The notes under the pieces were generated by a model, which saw only the letters and a list, made by a program, of their open reading frames with translations, had not been told where the DNA came from and did no database searches. The translations under genes were made by a program, and so were the position numbers. Of a stretch of 64,000 nt of DNA, positions 14,329 through 24,151 are shown piece after piece. Within the stretch, counting starts at the first letter, position 1, and each line of letters starts with the position of its first letter. Origin of the DNA: Brachynemurus nebulosus (Eukaryota > Arthropoda > Insecta > Neuroptera > Myrmeleontidae); NCBI GenBank assembly GCA_035578155.1, contig JAPWDM010000014.1, positions 11,573,501 through 11,637,500 of the forward strand, given 5' to 3'.

Positions 14329-14700
14329 ATTTCGAGTTTTCGAAATTCGCTAAAAAGAAAACAAAGGCGTTGGTGGTCTACTCAATTATATATAAATAGA
14401 CCTTTGTCTACAAATATCCTAAATAACTTAATTTATGATGACGAAAATGGCCGTTTTAAAAATTTTGTTCAAATGTCTCCCGAAGATTTTGTTTTCCTGA
14501 CACAATGTATTTACGAAAAAATTAAAAAGAAAGATATAGATTTGAGAAAAGCAATTTCTGTAGAATAAAGATTAGTTGTTACTTTACGATATTTAGCCAC
14601 TGGTGACTCTTTTACAAGTCTATATAATTTTTTACAAGTTATATAATACAAGTCGTAACACGTTGACAACAATTACACAAACTTTAAAAAACTTAAATAT
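14329..14700 (+). pseudogene. Harbinger transposase, RRWW to helix-turn-helix segment
   Basis: The frame reads KRKQRRWWSTQLYINRPLS, then FKNFVQMSPEDFVFLTQCI, DIDLRKAISVE, a TAA stop, and RLVVTLRYLATGDSFTSLYN. This matches the N-terminal half of PIF/Harbinger transposases: RRWW, the FxxxFRMSxxxFxxLL block, then (R)KAISxEERLAxTLRFLATGxSFxSL before a helix-turn-helix. The in-frame stop replaces the residue after VE, and a frameshift near 14645 moves the continuation (TSRNTLTTITQTL, equivalent to the SRSTISxIV helix) to another frame. The catalytic DDE domain is absent, because the sequence passes directly into the right terminal region. Family assignment is firm; function is lost. Confidence 0.88.
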
Positions 14701-14908
14701 TAATGGACAACGTACACCACGTACACACTAGAATAGAACCGAGGCACGAATTCCTTTGATGTACCGACTCGATATGGCTCGCCGTTGCCTCGCCTCGGCA
14801 TGTACCTGAGGCATATTGCCGCGCTCCGAACAGACGTATACACTTGAGCAAGTGTACGTCCTCGGCTTGCCTCATGTGCATTCGTGCTCACGTGTGTACC
14901 CGGCTTAA

Positions 14909-15324
14909 CACTATGAGGCTCGAGCACTTTCACAGTAAACTTCCCCGGAAGCCGACAATATTTTTAAAGAAACTTTATATAAACAAATACATAAAATGAT
15001 TCAACATATACATATATGTGATACGTACATACATTCAAACATATTTAAATCAATTAGAGAATTACAGAAAGTTTAGATAATAAACTGGTAAAAAAAAAAC
15101 AAACAAACAAATACTTTTATTAGTTTTTATATTGTTTATTTTAAAATTTTTTCTAGAAACCAAGGTAGTAGTGTGTGTTGGTGTTTGTCTGAGTTGAATA
15201 TATACACATCGTTGTGGTAACATCGCACACATACATAATGTGTAATTAATTAATCATTGATCGCGATCGATCTCTGCGGTTGGTTTGATTATTTTCGGAT
15301 ACCGAAGCCGTGGGACTGAAAGTG
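14909..15324 (-). mobile_element. piggyBac-like MITE, copy 1
   Basis: The element lies between TTAA at 14905-14908 and TTAA at 15325-15328. Ends are CACTATGAGGCTCGAGCACT and, from the right, CACTTTCAGTCCCACGGCTT, sharing CACT. A second copy occurs in the opposite orientation at 23605-24068, with the same CCCCGGAAGCCG, GATCGCGATCG-type and CATTGATCGCG blocks. The left TTAA overlaps the target duplication of the Harbinger element, so this one landed exactly at its edge. Non-coding. Confidence 0.85.
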
Positions 15325-15328
15325 TTAA

Positions 15329-15610
15329 TTATGAATTTCATCATAACTAATTGATAATTCATATACGGTACATAATATCTAAAATTTACTAAAATATTTA
15401 CATCGATAATGTACTTACAAGCCGTGAGTATAAAATTAAAATTATACTGAAAATTCAGAAAATGTTAAAATGATTTAAGTGAGCTAATTCCATACATACA
15501 AAAGTGCGAAAAATCTTAAGTACAGGAGGAATTCAAGAGATGCAACAAAATGTTCGCTTATCCACTACTTGTTGCAATTTCTGAAGGTATATACATGATG
15601 TGTATACTTA
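15329..15610. other. Gene-free spacer
   Basis: Short AT-rich stretch between two mobile elements; nothing recognised. Confidence 0.4.
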
Positions 15611-15810
15611 CAAGGGGAGTATCAAACACGGGAATCACAAATTTGGAAAAAATTAATATTCGTTGTAGAATATATTTCTCTGAGTATTGTAGTAATAATA
15701 ATTTAGGCCAATACGCCTTCGTTTAGAAATTAAACGCACGAAAAGTTTCCAATAACATATCGTGTTTGATATGTATCAGTTAGTTGGTACTGCCTGCAAC
15801 AGCGGCTGCT

Positions 15811-16100
15811 GGTGGTGTGGTTAGAGTCTGCTCTCATGTATGCAGTGTTGCAAATCCTACGGATTTTTCCGTACGTCTACGGAATTTATATTCTGTTTAC
15901 GGACCTACGGAAGAAAATTATAAAATATACGGAATTTTCAACCAGTTACTATATTCGAAAAATATATTAAATATTTAAAGAATATTATAATTTACTATCT
16001 ACAGATGATTTATAAAATTTCATATTACAACACTGCATGTATGCAACTTTTTTTAATATACAGACGGAAAGGTCGTATGTTCGAATCTATGCTTTTCCAA
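15811..16100 (+). ncRNA. tRNA-like (SINE-like) segment, left palindrome arm
   Basis: GGTGGTGTGGTTAGAG resembles a tRNA D-arm/A box, and GGTCGTATGTTCGAATC (to 16087) is a good T-arm/B box. A GTCTG...CAGAC pair would form the anticodon stem, but about 30 bases stand where a 7-base loop should be. The hAT MITE at 15843-16035 lies in the middle. This looks like a tRNA-derived module of a SINE-type sequence rather than a working tRNA gene. Confidence 0.35.
15843..16035. mobile_element. Nested 193-bp hAT MITE
   Basis: Ends CAGTGTTG and CAACACTG are exact inverted repeats and are flanked by a perfect 8-bp duplication, CATGTATG (15835-15842 and 16036-16043), diagnostic for hAT insertion. Removing it restores the match between the two palindrome arms. 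The interior, with ACGGATTTTTCCGTACGTCT, is non-coding. Confidence 0.93.
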
Positions 16101-16444
16101 CAAAATTCTTTTCTTTTCAATTTTTTTTTTAACTTTTTCAATATTGTAAAATGCCCAATTACATTGACGATGCTATAATTATTTTTTAAACGGAGATATG
16201 GTATTTTTTTTTATGTCATTATTATAAAACAATTGCCATACTTTAAATAAGGATAAAATGAAGAATGTCTAAAATAAACATCGCTTTAATTTTATGTAAA
16301 AATGTATGTAAACATATATTTTATGTAAATATAATGTACAACATGTACAAAAAATATTATATCTCCTTTTTTAGAAAATAATTATAGCATCGTACAATAT
16401 TGCAAAAGTTTAAAAAAAATTGAAAAGAGAATTATGTTGGAAAA

Positions 16445-16540
16445 GTATAGATTCGAACATAGAACCTTTCCGTCTGTATATTAAAAGAACTTACATACAT
16501 GAGAGCATACTCTAACCACACCATCAAGCGCCGCTGTTGC
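16445..16540 (-). ncRNA. tRNA-like (SINE-like) segment, right palindrome arm
   Basis: On the minus strand this repeats the left-arm module without interruption: GATGGTGTGGTTAGAG, a long anticodon-region insert, ACAGACGGAAAGG, then ATGTTCGAATC (complement of 16449-16459). It supports the tRNA-derived reading because the A-box- and B-box-like words are conserved in both arms while the spacer differs. Confidence 0.35.
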
Positions 16541-16724
16541 AGAGAATACCAACTAACTGATACATATCAAACACGATATGTTATTGGAAACTTTTCGTGC
16601 GTTTAATTTCCAAACAAAGGTGCATTGGCCTAAATTATTACTACTACAATACACAAAGAAATATATTCTACAACATATATTAATTTCTTCCCAATCCGTG
16701 ATTCCCGTGTTTGATACTCCCTTG

Positions 16725-17440
16725 TTGTTAGTTTAAAACAAATATACATAGACGGCGAGTCACTAAGAAAGTATTTGCAATCAATAATAAATCAATATAA
16801 TCTACCATATTTTTTCATCTTTATATTTCTGGAAATATCACGTATATTCCGAAAAACGCAAAAACCCGTATTCCTTAATTTTTGGTGCTCTTTCTATTTA
16901 TGTAGGTGAAAATTTGATACACTTCATCACCCAGGTTGTATAAGAAAATTTACCTTCATCTTCACCCCTCCAGCCATCCCTTGTGAACTCGACCGCAGTT
17001 TAACCTATACAGGTGGATAGGTCTTTCAAAGAGTAACATTTTGTCAATTTAAAGTTTTCCCGTATCTCTTATTGTTTTCGAGGTATATTAATGAATACGA
17101 TTTGAACCACCAACTTTAGGGGCTAGTTTCACCCCGTAAAAGTGTAAGATGGTCAATAAAAAAGATACGGGCCCTTATTTTTGCTTTTTCTACACACCAG
17201 CAGAGTTTCATCAAAATTGCGAATTTCACTTTGGATGCATCTCCTTGTATGTCCCGCCCCTACATATGAATACACTTGTAAAAATTGTATTTATTTTTAT
17301 CACAAATTAAAATTCTAAATACTATTGAGACAACTGGCCTGAAGTTACGATATGGTCAATATTGATCGTAATTATAAGATAATTTAATTATATTTTAAAA
17401 TAATTTACGTCAGTAGATGTATTAGGTGTTTATTTCCCAT
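16725..17440. repeat. Gene-free; dispersed repeat fragment 16905-17250
   Basis: The stretch 16905-17250 (words AGAGTAACATTTTGTCAATT, TTTTGGGGCTAGTTTCACCC-type, CACCAGCAGAGTTTCATCAA) has a counterpart at 46120-46365 (GGGGTAACATTTCATCAATT, CCAACTTTTGGGGCTAGTTT). This is an old interspersed repeat of unknown class with no coding content. Confidence 0.5.
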
Positions 17441-17444
17441 ATAC

Positions 17445-17620
17445 GGTGCGGCTCACGCAAGTAATTCGGATTCAGTTTAATGCAATGAACAGAGAACAAC
17501 TATAGCTTATCCTAAAGTTAAATAATAATAGACAATTAAGCAGGTGTATTATGTACTATATATCCAAAATGTTTTAGTAAACCAGACGGTACATAGTGAA
17601 ATTATTGATTAATTGCGTCT
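17445..17620 (+). repeat. Dispersed repeat, second copy at 60165-60460
   Basis: ATACGGTGCG, then TTTAATGCAATGAACAGAGA and ATCCTAAAGTTAAATAATAA, recur at 60165-60270 in the same orientation, followed by similar AACCAG words in both. Class unknown. Confidence 0.6.
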
Positions 17621-19643
17621 ATTGCACAATTAAAAATACTTATTTAATTTAGTTAACTTCCCTTTCCATATTCTCCTTTATTTTATAGAAGCACATAATA
17701 TGTATTTACATTTAGTACATTAATGACTGCTTCCGATTATCGATGTGTATTTCAAGATAGCCTGAGTAGGTAATTACTGATTGTGTTCTTCCATTTACTT
17801 ATTTACGTTGGTCTGTTGGGTGTCAACATTATCAAACATTTATTCCGTAATTTATATATTTTTCAACCTAAATTTTTTCAAAATAGAATTTTTTGTGATT
17901 TTTGAGGTTATTTTTCAGGATAGATTAACATATGCTATATTGATAGAAAGGGGAGAAGAAAAGCCATTTAACTGTGCGAAAATCTACTTTAGATTCTATA
18001 ATAAAAAAAAAAAACGTTCGGGGTCATAACTCAAAAAAGGGTAATCATAGAAAAAATCTCACTGTGTTTAAACTCTACTTAACTCGTCAATTCCCAGTGT
18101 CATCTCTAGGTGACAGTGATTTGTGAATTTTTTTTACAGACAATATAACAAATTTTAAAAATAAATGTGTTACGACTAAAATGTTAATACTTAGTAGTAT
18201 TCATGGTTTTAATTTGGCAACACTGAAGTTATGTTAACGGTCAAATTAATTCTGTTGTTTCAAACGATTTGCTATTTTATTGCGCGTGAGTGTGTCTTGT
18301 GGTATTTTCGCTGTTATAAAAATGTCTAAAGAGTAGGTATGCTGTTATTACTGTTATAACAAATTATTACTTAAGAATCAAGCTTATAATAAAAGTGATT
18401 TTTTGCCGGTAATTTCATACTGTTTTATCAGTTCATATTACAAATAACAGTGTCACCTTCCATTTAAAAAAAAAAAAAACTAAAGGGTATTTTTTTTTTC
18501 AATTATTTATTTTTTATATGTTGAGTACCTAAAGATAAAAACTAGCACAAAATAAGGATATTTTGTCGACAGATCGCGGCTTGGGAATTGACGAGTTAAA
18601 TAAGTGTTATCAGAATGTGGTAAGGAAAAATAAATTTGGAATTATAGTGTTTTTGGCTATAGCTCCCGGGGAAGTTTAGAGATAGCATCGGACGCGCCTA
18701 GTGCTTCTAATTTAATCGAAACTGTATCTTTTACCGTTTACGAGATCCGCCTGCTATCAATTTTATTAGAGACACCCCGTATACTAACTTTTGTCCGCGA
18801 CTTCATCCTTGCGGAATCGTTAAAGGTTGACTTTAGTTGTATCCATTATGTTGTCATCGACTACACTCGGACAAAGTTACGCACAACAGCTGGTCCCCTT
18901 AGGGGACGAATTTCCAAAAATCTCTCGATAGTGCTCACCTACGTTACATAAGGAATCCCTGTGAAAAATTTTACGTTTCTAGAACCAAGAGCTTTTTTTT
19001 TTGTAAATGGGCACAAATTTGAGAGGTGGTATTTCAAGATCACAGAAAATTTTGAAGATGAAGGCAGGAAAATTTTATTTTTTTGCTTGTCAGCCTGATC
19101 TTACCCCTTCAGGTGTGAATTTTGACATTCCATGTATCCACATTCGACACTTGCTTTATCAAACTCCATGAAACCGTTTATGCTGCAGACTGCGCACAGA
19201 AACAAACATAGTTATTTACATTTGTACATACAACTCAACCATATATAAACCCGATTCTGAGCCCGTCGGCTAAAAATATCGTAGTATATTTACGTTTATA
19301 CTATGTCGTTAATATGTTAAAATCAAAATCATTTACTTGATATAAATTATGTAGGTTAAATATATATTATGTATGTTTAATATGGAAATAGGTACAGACG
19401 CTTATAATATGTGCGAATGTCTTTGACATTTAAATCTCGTCTAAAGCTGCTCTGCCGTCAGCCCATCATGGAGCACACATTTGTATAGAGTAAAACAGAT
19501 TAAGATTCATTACATATTTGCCATTTGGTAAATTTCATTTGAGCACAAAATGAAATTAATTAATTTTCTTTGAATGATTTAAACGTTTCCAACAAACGGA
19601 ATATAAACGTAAATGGATATTTGTGAGTATAATTGGCGTACAC

Positions 19644-19647
<4 letters not shown>
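17621..19647. other. Gene-free; repeat debris
   Basis: No genes. At 18650-18990 a GC-richer fragment (CTCCCGGGGAAG, GTCCGCGACTTCATCCTTGC, GTCCCCTTAGGGGACGAAT) looks like part of an interspersed repeat, possibly a non-LTR 3' region. At 19140-19215 the sequence repeats the window's first 60 bases. Confidence 0.45.

Positions 19648-19722
<75 letters not shown>
19648..19722. repeat. (AT)n microsatellite
   Basis: About 37 uninterrupted AT units. Open frames crossing it on both strands are artefacts. Confidence 0.99.
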
Positions 19723-19726
<4 letters not shown>

Positions 19727-20189
19727 CATACATACATCTGTTTATTTTGGTGCTCTTGCTCAAATTGACCAGAAAGTGTTGTGAAAACTGAAAGTTCTTC
19801 AAACGCTGTATACAGAAATTTATTTGCTTCATTTATTTAATATAAATATGTTTATTTAACATGGTTAATCGTCCCTGCATGTCCTTTATGTTGAATCATG
19901 AGTGAATAATTTACGTTATTTTTCATTTGATTATATCTATAGAAATGTCGATTTTTAGGATTCCGTACCTTAAGGTAGTTACCGTGTGACATGCTAGTAG
20001 AAAATATTGCAAACCAAAAGTATTTTATGTCATTATTGTCTGTATTAATGGATAGATGTTGATGCGTACTACATTTTATACGAACATGTATATGCATACT
20101 TTCAAACAGCCTGTGTATACACACTTATACTATCAAAGTTTTTTATGATAAATTCTTTGGCATCATACTGAGTAAAGTTTTAATACATA
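19723..20189. other. Gene-free sequence
   Basis: Nothing recognised apart from a spurious 90-codon frame without coding character. Confidence 0.4.
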
Positions 20190-20640
20190 CTCCCGAAAAT
20201 GTTTTTTTATATTGTTTAAACAATATTGAAAATTCATTGACCTTTCACCGCTTACGTAGCGAAAATGGACCCAACAAGGTTCACACCCTACCGGAACGCC
20301 CGAAAAAGTAGATTTTTGAGTGCGCGTTTGGAGCGCTGTATTTTTTCACCTGTACAAGTTAGACAGGTGCTCTCGCGGACTTTTTTTGTAGAGAATTCGA
20401 TGCTCTACAAAATATTATAATTTAAAAATGGTCTTAACACTTTTTAATGTATCTATCACCGTTTTCGCTACGTAAGCGGTCAAAAGTCAAAAAACGCTAT
20501 TCATGAATTTTCAATATTGTTTAAATAATATAAAAAAACATTTCCGGGAGTTAACAATTTGCACAAATGTTCTCCTCGGTAATCCCAATAAGAATCTCTT
20601 TTTAAAAAATTTTTATGTCTATTCTAAAATTAATGTTTAA
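20190..20640. repeat. Inverted-repeat element with CTACGTAAGCGG arms
   Basis: Arms 20190-20277 and 20455-20550 are inverted copies sharing CTCCCGRAAATGTTTTTTTA, CAATATTGAAAATTCAT and CCGCTTACGTAGCGAAAA. The half from 20390 to 20640 recurs in reverse at 63230-63490, including TTTTTTTGTAGAGAAT and CAAATGTTCTCCTCGG. Since homology extends beyond the CTCCCG ends, the true element borders are further out. Class unknown. Confidence 0.7.
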
Positions 20641-22024
20641 TGAGATAGGGCTTAAAATTAGTGCTACTAGTGCTACTGAATAATTTTCAATAGATGATAG
20701 TATTCTGTGTGACATACTCACATACATATTTACTGTATACAAGTAAATGCCAATAAACCAGTTATTTAATATACAGTGTTGTCAGACTGCTTCGGTTCAG
20801 TTGCATGAAATTGATATCGATGTTAAATTCTTATTAAAATACTATAATTTCTCTGATGATATCTTCAATTCAAAACGATCAACAAATAATTCAATTTTTT
20901 CTTTACATTCAGAACTTATTAATCTTTCTTTCCCTAGTTTTTTATTGAATTCTGTTGAGTCATTATATTGTTAAATACAAAATAAGGGTATGTAGTCAGA
21001 ATTTTGAGATCTAATACATGGAGTAGATACAAACTTTAACCCTAATTATCTTAACTCAGAAACAATCAATCTTTCCCAAATTACAAGGACGATCAGATAT
21101 AGTATTCTTCTTTATACTATTAAAATTTGAAACTATTCTGTCGAAAAGTTGAATGTCGCGGTACTACCTTAAAAAAACGGAACCCTTATAAAATCACTCT
21201 CGTGTCCGTCTGTCCGTCTGCCACAAAGGTTTTTCTCGAAAACTCTGTGACGTAGAAAATTTGAAATTTGAAATGATGTTATGTCTTGATAACGTGCATA
21301 TATATGGCCAGTCTAAATTAATATTTTTTTTTAGATTTAAAATATGGCGCTAGTTTGGTCCAAACAAAAAAAAGTTTTAATTAATATCGTGTAAGGTATC
21401 ATTTAAAATAGCTAGCTCCAAGGATTCTAAACGATATCTTTTTTATATTAGTATAGAATTAATAGATATTAAGTTATAGATTACAGGAAAACTGCGACAT
21501 GGATTGCAGGAAAACTTTTTTGACAGTGTAATAGTTGCTGAAAAGAAAAATATTTTAAATAACAAGGAGCAGTAATAGTATAAACAGTGAGCTAGCGACA
21601 GGTGAAAGATTGTAATTTCTTTTTACCTGTCTTTTTGAGGATGAGTAAACCTCGGCATGACAATAAAGATAAGCAATGCCTTAACCGTGACTTCGGTAAC
21701 GTGAAACTCAGAAATGGATGTTCTTGTAAACACATTTTTTTGGGTTTTTTGTACATATATATATTATAACACTAAGGGACTAAAATGTTACTTTTGATTC
21801 TGAATGTCACGTTTGTTGCTAGAAGGTCTATATAAAGGCCTTAAAAATGTTTTTTGGAAAATTCGTGTCAGTTTGATTACAACCAACAAAAATACAAAAT
21901 TTTTAAACTATACGAGGTATTCAATAAACAAGCAGTTAAAAATTCTAAATTTTTCAATGCAGATTTAAAATTTTGATTTTTTAGTTTAAATGACTGTCAA
22001 ATTTTTTATATTGTTATCCATAAG
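20641..22024. other. Gene-free; interspersed repeat fragment near 21170-21300
   Basis: The 75-codon frame at 20747-20974 has no recognised domain. At 21165-21250 the words GGAACCCTTATAAAATC and CGTGTCCGTCTGTCCGTCTG form a dispersed insect repeat signature; a similar but weaker copy lies at 58090-58160. No gene supported. Confidence 0.4.
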
Positions 22025-22190
22025 TAGGACTGGCGACAGAAATGACGGGCCCCTGGGCACAGTAAAAAAATTTTCAAATATTTTCCTCTAAAAGTACATT
22101 TGGTGGGCAAAAAAAGCTTTTTTATTTTGTCCGAGCCTTTAATCGAATTGCCTCACCTGATCCCCCATCTCACCGACCCTGTCCGTAAGT
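22025..22190. repeat. GGCCCC-type repeat fragment
   Basis: GACTGGCGACAGAAATGACG then GGCCCC and, later, GTCCGAGCCTTTAATCG parallel 7790-7925 (CCGGCGAGAGAAATGGCG, GGGGCCCC, GTTCGGGCCCCTAATCG). These are two diverged copies of one MITE-like repeat. Confidence 0.55.
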
Positions 22191-22581
22191 TGATTAAAAC
22201 GTTTTACCTAACGATCTACATTTAATCGAATGGTATTGAGTTACATATCTGAAAGCTACAGTGAACCCGTATTAGAAATGATGTAATCAATATCACATAG
22301 ACATGTCTATACTCGATTTGCATGGTTTCATCATGGAATCGTCAAATACGATTATTAGATAAGAGTAATATATTAATTAAATTTAGGGGGTTAAAATTAC
22401 CAGACGATCCAATCATTAATACATATTCGATTCCACTTTCATTCTCCCCTCATCTTCCTTTTACCACAAGAATTAGGAATCATGGTAATCAAACACTACA
22501 TCTCCAAAAACTTTTATGATATATAGAACATAAAACACACGTAATTCTGTATTTCCACTATAAATGTAGAATTACAGTACA

Positions 22582-22819
22582 AGGGTCGTTTCACACTATA
22601 ATGTCGGCCACAGTTCGTTCTCGGTCTAGTCTCGGTCAAGTAAAATATTCTTAAATAGGAAATAAATAAGTATTTTCACACTATCAACACCAATCTAGCT
22701 CCAGTCTAACCGCGGTTAATTGTGTAAATACATTTATTTGCTTCGCATTTAAGAATATTTGACGGGCCGAGATTGGATTGAGTACGAACTGTGATCGGAA
22801 TTATAGTGTGGGCGACCCT
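22582..22819. mobile_element. 238-bp MITE
   Basis: Long terminal inverted repeats, AGGGTCGTTTCACACTATAA and (from the right) AGGGTCGCCCACACTATAAT, continue through CACAGTTCGT and the TCTCGG words. Similarity in the middle (AAGTAAAATATTCTTAAATA against TAAGAATATTTGAC) makes the unit nearly a full hairpin. The target duplication is unclear. Confidence 0.85.
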
Positions 22820-23600
22820 AAAATTCTTAGAATTCTTAGTGCGAATCTTGTTGCATGAGGAATCAAAAGAAATTCTTTAGTACTGCAGCACATTTCTTTA
22901 GTCCTGTAGTATATTATTTTTTATTGCTCACGCGGGAGAAGTACTAACTTGGCGCACACATTTCTGTACGCATAGCTGTACAAATAGCTATTTGCTCACT
23001 GTACTCTTCCCACATACTTTTTTGGTGCGGAAAGTAACTTTCCACACGCAAATTGACAATAAAACACGCAAAATTTAATCACAACACGCAAAGCCGTCTC
23101 TTGATTTTTCATTTAATAAATATTTCATAATTATTTCTGTAGAAACTACCAACAAAGTAATTTAAACAATAATTAATTCAGAAGAAAAAAAGACGAACAC
23201 TTAAAAATATTATTTTAAAAAGTAATAAAAATGTCAAAAATAGTAATAATAATAGAAAAAAGTATGTCAAATTCGTAATAAAAAATAGTATGTGCAACTC
23301 GTGCGGGATTGTCGATTGCCTACTCAAGCTAATGAGCGCATTCACTACGTTCGTGCGCTCAACTTTACTTTCGTGGGCAGTCGACAATTTCCCGCACTTA
23401 TTGCACAATATACGATGTTGCAATTCCTGCAATTTTGCAATTTAAAACTATAGAATATTAGAAAAAAGTTTTTTAAATCTCATTTACATTATTTGAAATA
23501 ATATTACATCAGGTATACTTTGGACAAATCCGTCAAACTGCATAGTACATGAGAGTTTTTATCTATAAGTTTGAATTACTTTGTTTTAACACGTTTTATA
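22820..23600. other. Gene-free; imperfect hairpin at 23290-23400
   Basis: No coding signal. Between 23295 and 23400 GTGCGGGATTGTCGATTGCC and GGCAGTCGACAATTTCCCGC are inverted, with GAGCGCA...TGCGCTC inside, the remnant of a small inverted-repeat element. Confidence 0.5.
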
Positions 23601-23604
23601 TTAA

Positions 23605-24068
23605 CACTTTCAGTCCCACAGCTTCGGCATCCGAAACCAAACAAAACTTCCTCAGAGGCCGACCGCGATCAATGATTAATTGATTAGTTGATTACTCATT
23701 ATGTGTGCGATGTTTATCATGTTTATCATTCTCCATCACACGGATGTGTTCCCATTCACACAAACACATACGTACCAACAAACACTACTCTCTTGGTTTC
23801 TATGTCTAACAAATTTTAAGATAAACAAAAAATACATAAAAAATATAATTTATATTTTTAAATAAAATTGATTTGAATGCCAGTGTATATGTAGTATGTA
23901 TGTACGTATCACGTAGTACGTCTGTTTACAGTTTTACACATACATACGTGTGGAACTGTGTTGTGTGTTTGAATCATTTTATTTTATGTATTTGTTTATA
24001 TAGTTTTTTTTTTAAATATTGCCGGCTTCCGGGGAAATTTACTATGAAAGTGTTCGGGCCTCATAGTG
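23605..24068 (+). mobile_element. piggyBac-like MITE, copy 2
   Basis: Flanked by TTAA on both sides (23601-23604 and 24069-24072), with ends CACTTTCAGTCCCACAGCTT and (from the right) CACTATGAGGCCCGAACACT. It is the inverted counterpart of 14909-15324 and somewhat longer. Non-coding; the short frame at 23873-24076 has no family resemblance. Confidence 0.87.
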
Positions 24069-24095
24069 TTAAATAAGTAGGTTCTTATATTTGTC

Positions 24096-24151
24096 ACGCG
24101 ATATCGCGTAGCAGTATCACGCGATATCGCGTGATCGGCAGTGAAGATGTT
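24096..24151. repeat. Paired CGCGATATCGCG palindromes by a TTAA
   Basis: Two perfect palindromes, ACGCGATATCGCGT (24096-24109) and TCACGCGATATCGCGTGA (24117-24134), lie 7 bp apart in otherwise AT-rich DNA. They are followed by ATCGGCAGTGAAGATG and TTAA (24148-24151). The layout suggests the subterminal binding sites of a piggyBac-like end. They begin only 23 bp after the TTAA that closes the previous element. Confidence 0.7.

Larger units (their letters stand above)
15611..16724. mobile_element. Long palindromic (foldback) element
   Basis: The outer ends are CAAGGGGAGTATCAAACACG on the left and CAAGGGAGTATCAAACACGG read from the right. The arms remain complementary through TTTAGGCCAAT, GAAACTTTTC-type words, AACAGCGGC, the tRNA-like segment, GACGGAAAGG and GATGCTATAATTATTTT. 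The left arm is 15611-15842 plus 16044-16200 and the right arm 16360-16724. The central ~160 bp is not palindromic. The left arm is interrupted by a 193-bp hAT MITE. No clear target duplication was found. Confidence 0.85.

Noticed and set aside
15811..16100. Functional tRNA gene
   Set aside because: The anticodon region is several times too long, the acceptor stem does not pair, and the left copy is interrupted by a MITE.
20850..20870. CTGATGA word as a hammerhead ribozyme core, of interest because Penelope-like elements can carry one
   Set aside because: No accompanying GAAA/NUH core or stems at the right distances.
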